From Mytilus galloprovincialis (Eukaryota; Mollusca; Bivalvia; Mytilida; Mytilidae), in contig NC_134843.1 in the NCBI RefSeq assembly GCF_965363235.1, forward strand, positions 1,488,001-1,552,000: a stretch of DNA of 64,000 nucleotides, in the 5' to 3' direction. Of this stretch, positions 55,435-64,000 are shown piece by piece. The stretch's first letter is position 1, and every line of letters starts with the position of its first letter. A program made the translations under genes and the position numbers. The notes under the pieces were generated by a model. The model was not told the origin of the DNA and searched no databases. It saw only the letters and a program-made list of their open reading frames with translations.

Positions 55435-55625
55435 AGCAACATACCAGAACACCATAGATCACCCCTAGTTTTTAGTGGGTTCGTGTTGTTTAGTCTTTAG
55501 TTATCTATGTTGTGTTTTGTGTTGTTTTATTTGTCAGTTTGTCTGTTTTTCTTTTTAAGCCATGGCGTAGTCAGTTTATTTTCGATCTATGAGTTTGACT
55601 GTCCCTCTGGTATCTATCGCCCCTC
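55435..55625 (+). mobile_element. Family C 3'-end fragment
   Basis: GATCACCCCTAGTTTTTAGTGG, GTTCGTGTTGTTTAGTC, AAGCCATGGCGTAGTCAG, GAGTTTGACTGTCCCTCTGG. Confidence 0.65.
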
Positions 55626-56229
55626 TTATATATAATCTTAACTTATATTACAATATTAAAGTAAACATTCATATTCAAAAAGAGGAAGTATTCTTATATT
55701 TTGTATTTTTCAAATTTGAATGTTGAGTTTGAAAAAAAATACCATGCAAAATTCTAATGTGTTGTTATAAAAAAGAAATTCTATGAAGACAAGAAATTGT
55801 CAAGTTTGAAAAAACATTGGTCGGGGTTTTTATATTGTTCGTTTTTTTGTTTTTTTTTTAAATTTAGAACTTTACTAATTTAATGTGTTTAGTTGTTAGG
55901 AAAGTGGGATCTCTAATTTGACAGAAAAGTGTAACTATATGATTATTTGATTGAATGCGATATTCCTGTTTGATTAATGGTAGATACTTTACTTTAGAAT
56001 AGTGGATATTATTTCTTTATAAAACGATGCATCATTTAATTTGACAGATCAGTGGGTCTTTTTAATCGCGCAATCAATATTTTTTTTTATATATATTTGA
56101 ATAATATGTTTAAACAGTAAGTATATACTTGTACTAATTGGACATAACAAGTATGATAGAACGGAACATTTAGGAGGAGGACCCAGAAAGGTGGTAAAAA
56201 ATCTATACTAATAAATCATAAATGTGTTA

Positions 56230-56345
56230 AGGGTTATGGGTCTTTAATAATTAGCTACGCGGTATGGGTTTTCATATTGTTGAAGTTACAACGTTTACGT
56301 GAAGAGTTGTCTCATTGGCAATCATATCACATCTCCTTATCATAT
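56230..56345 (+). repeat. Family A fragment
   Basis: AGCTACGCGGTATGGGTTTTC, then GAGTTGTCTCATTGGCAATC. Confidence 0.6.
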
Positions 56346-56384
56346 ATTTCACGAAAGACTATTTACTACATTTTAATAGTGACA

Positions 56385-56610
56385 TATCGAATGAGACTTA
56401 CCACCGGGTTTGTTGTTTACATGAGCTTCACGATGGGTTGTCGCGAGCACCTGCAATTGCCCTCGCTTTTTTGTGTGGTTCTTGTTGTTTTACCTTAATT
56501 CTGTATGTTGTGTTTTGTATACTGCTGTTTATTTTTAGGTCTTCTATTTTTGCCATGGTGTCTAGTTTATTTTCGCCTGTTGAGTATTGATGTCCCTCTT
56601 TTGGTGCGTG
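56385..56610 (+). mobile_element. Family C fragment, diverged
   Basis: CATATCGAATGAGACTTACC, CGGGTTTGTTGT, GTTCTTGTTGTTTTACC, GCCATGGTGTCTAGTTTATTTTCG. Confidence 0.5.
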
Positions 56611-56779
56611 TCGTTGTCGACTTTAATGATGTTCCTTTTTTAAACAGATAACCAGCTTATATGGCGGTTTATAATAAACTGACTTTTCTATAGACGGGTA
56701 TTATCAAGTATATATTGACATAAAATGGGATATGTAATAACTTAGCTAAATCTTGTATCAATCTTTTTTCATTTCAGAA

Positions 56780-56870
56780 ATTAGTTTTCGTAATCGATAT
56801 TTTGATAGATGCCTTGAATCGTATCAGTTAATTGAGGAAACCGAACAAAATACATACAATCATTTTTAAT
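56780..56870 (+). CDS. Candidate terminal exon, gene unknown
   Basis: An excellent acceptor (TTTTTTCATTTCAG) is followed by a frame that, entered with one base carried over, reads ISFRNRYFDRCLESYQLIEE, TEQNTYNHF, stop at about 56870. A YQLI sorting-type tetrapeptide is present. It could be an alternative last exon of the hexosaminidase, but exon 14 offers only phase 0 donors of weak quality, so a missing exon would be needed. It could also be chance. Confidence 0.25.
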
Positions 56871-58175
56871 CTAATGTTTCTTTATTATATACCAGATAAG
56901 AACATTTCATTTCATATTTTATTTTTTGTCAATGGCCTTGCTGGCAGTTTTTATCTTCTTAAACACAAAGACATTTAAACGTACTCGGTGAAATATAAAT
57001 TCACAAACACCTTGACAAGTTCGACAACAAATGACTTTCATATTATCTATTGTATATTTTAAAATGAGAATTAAAACGATCGCTTGAATACCGGGATTTA
57101 TACTAAAGTGATAGAAGATTTTGATAGATATGGAATAAGTACTGATATGGGATAAATACCTCGATGGTGTGTGATGATGTCTTATGGGGTATGATTAAGG
57201 TAGGTTAAATCGGAAAGGTTTTAGGTTTTCATGAATAGATTGGAAAGTTTATTTTGTCGGTTATTTTGTTTTATGTGTTACGTAAAACGTATGGAAATAG
57301 ATTGGAATTCTGTGAAAAATCGTAAGAATATTAATGTCATTACGACAAAATGTTTCCAACTAAGACGTACCTGTCACTAGGAATTCATTAAGTTGTGTGC
57401 TTAATTGGATAAATTTACGTAGATGTGGAATTATTGTTTATTTTTCTATCAATGATTTTCATCTCTTATAAGAAGATTATTCTATCATTTTCTTATTCAT
57501 CTTTATTTTCCTGAATTGATTTTATGCTGTGTTTTTGTTCTCGGTCATTATATAGTAAGGGGTTAAATTATTTATTAACATTACGAAACATTATTATGGT
57601 TTGAATTTTACAGATTTATTTTCCGAATATCCAATTGATTGATGCGCTCTCGATCTAAGGGGTAATTACAAGGCCTACATTTTTCTATCATTTTGCGAGG
57701 TGTTTTATGGTTGTGTACGGTTAATGATAAGTGATTTGTATAGTTGCTAAGCGGGAGTTCAAACATTTAATTTTACATTTATTTGTACGAGCTTGATTAG
57801 AGTTGTACCCGTATACTTCAACATTATATAAATGACATTTGAATTATTTTATTGAAAGTGTTTAAAGATTTAAATTCGATTCATTTACTATCTAATTTAA
57901 ATTGGTTTTAAATTTTCGACTACCAAATCATATATGTGTTAACATAGAATTCACTTTATCATAAGTATCAAATATACTTATGACCAGATTGTTTTTATCT
58001 ATATCTATGAAATGGCGTTAAATATTTGAAATATTGTATTATAAATGTTCATGATTTATTATCCATTTGTGTGACAGCATTGTTATAGAGTTAACAGTAT
58101 GATTATATGCTTTTGAAATATTAGGACAAACATGTTTTGGCAAATAGATGCTGTAAGATGTGTTTCCTACACTGC
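56871..58175. other. Non-repetitive AT-rich stretch, nothing recognised
   Basis: One of the few long stretches in the window without a dispersed repeat that I recognise. No protein-like frame. Confidence 0.35.
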
Positions 58176-58179
58176 AAAC

Positions 58180-58325
58180 AGTGGTGGATTCAGAACTTGT
58201 AAGTGGGCGCTGACTGACCTAAAGTGTGGGGGTGGGCTCCAGTCACGCTTCAGTGATTCCCTATATAATCAATCATGTTTTCTCACCAGCGCCCCCCCCC
58301 CCCCCCTTTGATCCGCCTGTGGCAA
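58180..58325 (+). mobile_element. hAT-like element, family D
   Basis: CAGTGGTGGATTCAGAAC, GTGGGCTCCAGTCACGCTTC, AGTGATTCCCTATATAATC, C-run, TTTGATCCGCCTGTGGC. Confidence 0.6.
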
Positions 58326-59020
58326 ACTATTTACACATAAAAAAGATGCTTTAGAATGTGACTCACACTCTTGTTCGAATGACTTTTCTAGATTTCCCTT
58401 CATCAGACACGTAACGCTGGAACCCCAAAATTTTAAAAAACAAAGATGTATGTTACTTAAATACGGAATTATTTTGTGACCAAAATGGGACTAAAAAAAA
58501 CCAATGGTAATCTAAGACCAAAATGGTGACAATAATAGGGTTTTAAGTCTCGTTTATCAACTGGGGTTGTGTTTATCTACAACTTGTTCCAGCTTTAACA
58601 GACACTTCCAGTACTTCAAGTCTTTCGTTTTACAGTAGGTTTTACCAGGCCAATAATTGGATCAATTCATAGACACAAAAATTATCATTCATAAAGAACA
58701 CTTTTATTTACTATAACAATTTGCTACATCTTTTTAACTTTAAAATATCTTCGTATGAACATTGCTGTGTTTGGGGCAAATATAAAATAAACTATGTTTG
58801 TGCACCCTACATATATTCTTATAAAATCAAAATCAATCTTGAAATTACTTTATTGATCTTTAATCTTGTTAATAATTCATAAGAAAAGTTAACTCTCTGT
58901 AACATAAGTATAAGCCTTGATAATTGATATTATTATAGTCTATTGTATTCAGGTGATCTTCTTTATTGCGGGGGTTTAAAAGGTCAGACAGGCTTATTGA
59001 AGTTTTCGTTTTAGTTTATA
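58326..59020. other. No supported gene
   Basis: AT-rich; nothing recognised. Confidence 0.35.
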
Positions 59021-59022
59021 TG

Positions 59023-59520
59023 TTACCTTTCTTTACAAAACATTCGCGTTGATCTTAATTTCTTTACAAAATTATGTACGATTATTTGCCATATGTATAA
59101 AGATATGATTGTGCATACCGTTCTGCATGTAAGTTTCCATGTGCATTGAAAAGAAGATTTTGGGTGCATGTACTTAATACAATGACCCAACAACACCATA
59201 GAAAGGTTCAACTGGTCTTCTACTGCTTTCCATATTTTTAAAACATAGTCGGTTAAATAAAATGTAGTTAGACTTAATATTTTACGTACGAAAAGTTTTC
59301 CCAGCATACTTATCCCATGGCTTGATATATAAGTTCTGTAAATCAGTTGCTTTCTTCTTTTTATTGCATATAAACGAGACAAAATGGTATAAAACGAGAA
59401 CAACACTTGATATTTTTCGTGCGTCCGAAAAACTTTCACGGACTTGTTTTCATCAGAAACCCCCAAACCGAAACATTTGAAAGCCATGGATGTATAAATA
59501 CGCCAAAAACCAAAACTCAA
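59023..59520 (-). other. 165-codon open frame of uncertain nature
   Basis: It begins MSFGFWRIYTSMAFKCFG. The first 40 codons match a dispersed mussel motif (TTTGAAAGCCA and CCATGG blocks, also near 15400 and 63340). The remainder has hydrophobic and basic patches but no domain. I think it is a repeat-driven frame rather than a gene. Confidence 0.25.
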
Positions 59521-60288
59521 AACAGAACTAAATAGAATAACAAAAACTCAAAAGAGAACTAAATAAAATAGCAGAAACTCAGACGAGAAATGAATAGAAT
59601 AGCCAAAACTCAAATGCAAGTCTAAATGTTAAAGAAATATTTAAAACCAGAAAGACAACATTACTGTTAAGTAAATTTACTCAATTTTACTGTAGATAAA
59701 ATATTGAAGACAAGGGAGGGATACATGTAGTCTATATATATAAACTTAATCCTACGTGTCAGTATATCTAAAGAATATTTAATATTGAAATAAGTTCAAT
59801 ATTTAACAAGGAATTATGTAGACTCGTTAACACTCTTTTAAAACAACATAAAAACAGAGATAAGAAAATGTGCGGCCATGTTGCGTGGTAATATAGGGTC
59901 ACCTCGTGTATTACTGTATACGTTAATTAAATTACAAAGGAATCCATGCTCTCTGTACTTACATAGAACAATATTAGCCGTCAGGATGACATGCAATTTA
60001 TCAACAGTCTCCTGTAAACTCGCTCTGTTGGTTTTTTTTTTGTCTCCATTAATTCCCACGTGTTTGCTCAACAGAAAACAGCTAAATATTTAAATAATGA
60101 TTTTGTTTGACATCACTGGTAATCTGCATACATAAGATAATAACAAATGAGAGATCATCACACATGACATTAAAGTTATTTTGTCATTAATATTGTTAAA
60201 AATAGACAGTAAACGATCAATAAAAAATTGCTGCCTTAGATTATCATGTTGTAGTCTACATTTTCAGTATTAAAAGGGTATAATTTAA

Positions 60289-60592
60289 TTTTGGATGTAA
60301 CGCGTCTTCTGATTGGCTGACGTTATTTTGTTATGAGCCCATAGACATAATTTAGTCATGTGACCGTGACGTCATCAACGTTTTTTCATGGTTTTCTACG
60401 GTTTAAAATGGAATTTAGAGTTAAATTATAAGAAATGACTGTAATATTTTTTCTGTCTATTCGAAATAACATAAAAAATGTGGTGCACACTGTTAAATAA
60501 CCCGCTACGCGCGTTATTCAGTGTGCACCAAATTTTTTATGTTATTTCTTCATAGACAGAAAAAATATTACAGTCATTCCTTAAATACATGT
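60289..60592. mobile_element. MITE-like sequence with a long perfect-type hairpin
   Basis: Arms of about 60 bp (60431-60491 and 60520-60582): GACTGTAATATTTTTTCTGTC...GGTGCACACTG pairs with CAGTGTGCACC...GACAGAAAAAATATTACAGTC. The centre AATAACCCGCTACGCGCGTTATT adds further pairs. Upstream lie GATTGGCTGACG and the CRE palindrome TGACGTCA near 60368. Confidence 0.75.
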
Positions 60593-61775
60593 ATCTATGG
60601 AACATGATATGTTATGAATGTTGACAACTTTAAGGTGTTTGCAAGATAAACGTTACATACATATTTCGATAGAAAAAAAATCAAAGTAGTAATAAATCCC
60701 ACTAGTGGAGCGAAACCTACTTAAATTGTATCAAGTACTTCTCCAGCAATCGTGTTATTTTTAATTGAACAGATTTTCAACTTTGATTTGTGGCAGGTAG
60801 TTAACTTATCAAATATTGACAATACAAATTACTTATATCTATAATAATACGAAACAGTTTCGCTTGGAAAAGGGACAGGATATATTATAAAAAGTCAATA
60901 TAGGTATAAACTTAATAAGCGGAAAGTATGTAACAAAAAAGATATAATAAACAGATTGTTAATTAACAAAGACATGTGATCTTATCGCCAGTAACCAACC
61001 ATTGAGTGCTTTTGACATATTGTATATTATATATGTGTGATTGTCAAAGAAAACGTACTTTTAATTTCTTATGGGATCGGAGGTGAGTTCATTATATATT
61101 TTATTAAATATTCAAACAAATCTTTTCTCATAAACTCCAATTATTTTTCAAATCGTTATATACTCCTTATTATTTTCACATTGAAAAAGAATATAACACA
61201 AAAAATGAAAATAACAATTGCTTTCTGTTATTGCAATTACACTGACGGTAAATACTTTGTCATTAATTTCTAAAACTGCACATGCACCACTGTTGGCATT
61301 AACCTGTTTGGTGTACCATGGACGACAATAGAGAAAGAAATACTAGCTGTAAAACAAATTTGTTGTTCAGTAAGATAAATCTGAGAATGGCAGTGTGTTG
61401 GTGACTTAATAAATAACATCGAACGAACTGAGTTGCCGTTTCTACCTCCTCATAATGTCTATTGTTTATTTTTAGTCTTGGCATTCAGTTTAATTTGAAA
61501 ACGTTTAGAAATAAGAAAATATAATCAGTTTAACCTAAACTGACCTAACCGATAATCTACGAACATTTTGAAACGAAATCCATAATCTTCACTGATGTCC
61601 AGCACTATTCCTATATACCAGTTTTATTTTTTATATAGTTTTCATTTCGTGAGCTTGAATGTGATTTTTATTTGCGTATTTGCCACTATACTTAAAGTAT
61701 TTACGACGAATTACAGACTTAATTGAAGATGAAACCAGTTTTTTTCGTTACATTTTTCATACCTAGTTATAAAAT
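60593..61775. other. No supported gene
   Basis: AT-rich; short frames only. Confidence 0.35.
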
Positions 61776-61779
61776 ATAC

Positions 61780-62885
61780 AAGAGGCTGTCACAACGACAG
61801 CAAACCGGATTTATTAATATTTATTTGTGTCCTGGCAATATCACAAGAACCATTACTGATGAATGGTGAAAGTGAAAATCGTAAATATCAAATTTGACCT
61901 CCATTTTGTCATCAGTATCAACATCTTAAAATTTGAAAAGCTTAGATTGAAGGGTTCATGAGTAAATGCAACAACGTGAATGGAAACGCCATTTCACAAT
62001 CTTTCAAGAACCATAACTCCTGAATGGTAAAAGTCAAAATCGTCATTATTAAACTTGACCTCTAATTTGCCATCAGTAACAACATATAAAAAATTCAAAA
62101 GCTTTGGTTGAATGGTTCATGAGAAAATGCACGGACACGACTGGAAACACCATTTTTCAATCTTTCAAGAACCATAACTCGTGAACGGTAAAAGTCAAAA
62201 TCGTCATTATTGAACTTGACCTCTATTTTGTCATCAGTAACAACATATTAAAATTTGGGAAGCTTTGGTAAAACAGTTCATTTGTAAATGCACGGACACA
62301 ACTGGAAACACCATTTTTCAATCTTTCAAGAACCATAACTCCTGAACGGTAAAAGTCAAAATCGTCATTATTGAACTTGACCTCCATTTTGTCATCAGTA
62401 ACAACATATTAAAATTTGGGAAGCTTAGGTAGAACAGTTCATGCGTAAATGCACGGACACGACTGGAAACACCATTTTCCAATCTTTCAAGAACCATAAC
62501 TCCTGAACGGTAAAAGTAAAAATCGCCATTATTGAACTTGACCTCCATTTTGTCATCAGTAACAGCATATTAAAATCTAGGAAGCTTAGGTAGAACAGTT
62601 CATGCGTAAATGCACGGACACGACTGGAAACTCCATTTTTCAATCTTTCAAGAACCATAACTCCTGACCGGTAAAAGTCAAAATCGCCATTATTGAACTT
62701 GACCTTCATTTAGTTGTCAGTAACAACATATTAAAATTTTAAAAGCTTTGGTTGAACGGTTCATGAGTTAATGCACGGACAACATTTGATTCCCGCCCGA
62801 CCGACCGACCGACCGCCCGACCGCCCGCTCGCCGTACATCCCCAAATCAATAACCGACATTTTTGTCACAAAAATCCGGTTAAAA
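61780..62885 (+). mobile_element. Element with AACCGGATTT / AAATCCGGTT ends and 161-bp tandem core
   Basis: The left end has GAGGCTGTCACAACGACAGC followed by AAACCGGATTT at 61803. The right end has ACAAAAATCCGGTTAAAA at 62866-62884. The core has five units of about 161 bp with CAATCTTTCAAGAACCATAAC, AAAGTCAAAATCG(t/c)CATTATT, TTGACCTCCATTTTG and GCACGGACACGACTGG; then a (CCGA)n run at 62795-62830. No coding capacity. The overlapping minus-strand frames are repeat artefacts. Confidence 0.7.
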
Positions 62886-63189
62886 ATGACGACTATTAGG
62901 TTATAAATAACACGGTTAGTGTCAGGTATGTATTTTTTTCCTGTTTAAAGTGCTCTCAAAAGTTTGCATGATATAAAGTAATCTTCACTAAAGATTTAAC
63001 TAGTGATTTATTTACTACCTAATATAGTAACAATAGAAAATCTCATTAGAACATTTCCTGAATTTAATACTTTTTCTTTCAAGTTAACTCATTATACCAA
63101 GTAAGTTTTATAACAACGGATAGTAAGCAAAGTTTACATTGGAAATCTTGAAGGTTTATCTTTGAGAGTTGTTTTCAGTTAAGATGTGC

Positions 63190-63312
63190 AAAAATTGAAA
63201 ACAACGCGTTAACTTTTTTGGATTCGAGCTTCACTGATGAGTCTTTTGTAGACGAAACGCGCGTCTGGCGTATATATAAAATTTAGGCCTGGTATCATGA
63301 TGAGTTTATTTA
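63190..63312 (+). repeat. Family B repeat fragment
   Basis: TTTTTTGGATTCGAGCTTC, hammerhead core, then GGCCTGGTATCATGATGAG. Confidence 0.75.
63228..63271 (+). ncRNA. Hammerhead ribozyme motif, intact core
   Basis: GCTTCA, CTGATGA, GTC-TTTTGTA-GAC, GAAA, CGCGCGTC, TGGCGT. One mismatch in stem I. Confidence 0.75.
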
Positions 63313-63571
63313 TAAATCAAATGCGTCCGAGGTGCTTTTCTGGATTTACCTTCACCAGGAATGAATATTTAAAAGCCAAGTATGTATTAATCCGAACCAG
63401 ATGAAGAGCTATACATTCAAAAATGTTATTAAATAATAGACAAACCCTTCTAAGGCTAACATTGTCTGAGGCAAAGTTCTCAAATTGGTTGTGTTTATGC
63501 ATTTACTTGGACAAAACATCACAGTGAATTGTTTTAACGTGGCTGATATAACTCATTTTGTGTATTTTCAG

Positions 63572-63659
63572 GTTATTGTTATGGTGACCAGAAACAAAAG
63601 GACACAACAATTCGCATAGACTGTGATAAACTATGGACATTATATAACCAGTAACAAAA
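63572..63659 (+). other. Probable 5' UTR part of the last gene
   Basis: An acceptor-like TTTTGTGTATTTTCAG ends at 63571. An in-frame TAA at 63645-63647 lies upstream of the ATG at 63660. Confidence 0.4.
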
Positions 63660-64000
63660 ATGTCAGTAAACACGTTTACGCTGTTTGTGGTTCTTCCAGA
63701 CGACAGTGTGTGCACGCTCAGAAACCTCGTTTCCGGTGTAAATATCGAAGAGATTAAAGCGAGGCTAGAATTGATAGCTGGACTTCCATCGCATATCTTT
63801 ATCTTAATATATCCTGATGGCGAAAAGTTACAAGACCATCAGAAACTTTTGATGCGAGAAAATATAAAAGATGGTTACGTTTTGAGAGTACATGTTATTG
63901 AACATTGGGAAACGTTATTTAACTCTGTCTTTAGAAACAATATAGAAAGTGTATACCACAATGGAGGGGTTCACTTGAAAGGAAATATGGTGATAAATGC
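63660..64000 (+). CDS. N-terminal part of a protein with a possible ubiquitin-like domain, runs off the window
   Basis: ATG at 63660 opens 113 codons plus two bases without a stop to the window end. MSVNTFTLFVVLPDDSVCTL, then VNIEEIKARLELIAGLP, IFILIYPDGEKLQDHQKLL and IKDGYVLRVHVI follow the strand-helix-strand-strand order of a ubiquitin-like fold (residues about 5-80). NNIESVYHNGGVHLKGN near 100 could start ankyrin-like repeats, as in proteins that pair these two domains, but this is a guess. No signal peptide. It is the only long frame in the right 13 kb with protein-like composition. Confidence 0.6.
   Translation, partial: MSVNTFTLFVVLPDDSVCTLRNLVSGVNIEEIKARLELIAGLPSHIFILIYPDGEKLQDHQKLLMRENIKDGYVLRVHVIEHWETLFNSVFRNNIESVYHNGGVHLKGNMVIN

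Noticed and set aside
59023..59520. 165-codon minus-strand frame as a gene
   Set aside because: Its start is shared with a dispersed repeat and no domain is visible; listed only as an uncertain frame.
1..64000. tRNA and rRNA genes
   Set aside because: I looked for tRNA A/B-box arrangements and rRNA-like stretches and saw none that I could support by eye; a tRNA scan would settle it.

Overview
The window looks like bivalve nuclear DNA, most likely a mussel (Mytilus or a close relative). It is AT-rich, has introns with GT/AG borders, and is packed with dispersed repeats that I recognise from mussel sequence: the short element ending in TTGTCTCATTGGCAATCATACCACATCT, the element carrying CTGATGAGTC...GACGAAACGCGCGTCTGGCG, and long elements that open with AGCTCACCTGGCCCGAAGGGCC. 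The species call is inference. Repeat families were grouped by eye, so their borders are approximate.

The main gene is on the + strand, 18292-50196. I could join 14 coding exons with consistent phases and GT/AG borders into one uninterrupted reading frame of 719 codons plus stop. It encodes a family GH20 beta-N-acetylhexosaminidase of the HEXA/HEXB type, with a signal peptide, the catalytic HLGGDEV motif and the substrate-pocket residues. It also has a C-terminal membrane-spanning segment that the human enzymes lack. The introns (0.7-4.7 kb) hold satellites, transposon remnants and, in introns 5, 6 and 11, tandem copies of the preceding exon's own 3' end together with its 5' splice site.

The edges hold pieces of other genes. 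At 26-311 on the - strand is a well-bordered exon of an unrecognised protein. A candidate + strand first exon lies at 1583-1667. At 63660 on the + strand starts an unrecognised gene whose N-terminus resembles a ubiquitin-like domain; it runs off the window end. Between 1.7 and 18 kb, and between 50.2 and 63.5 kb, I see mostly repeats and AT-rich DNA without supported genes.

The most interesting non-coding content is: (1) repeats with a hammerhead ribozyme core, some intact and some broken, twice arranged as head-to-tail dimers about 360 bp apart, one dimer sitting inside a Tc1/mariner-type transposase relic; (2) the duplicated splice-donor blocks in three introns of one gene; (3) a 166-bp satellite with a 664-bp higher-order period inside a Helitron/Helentron-like element whose 3' end lies about 22 bp from exon 5; (4) a 27-copy, 77-bp satellite in intron 2.
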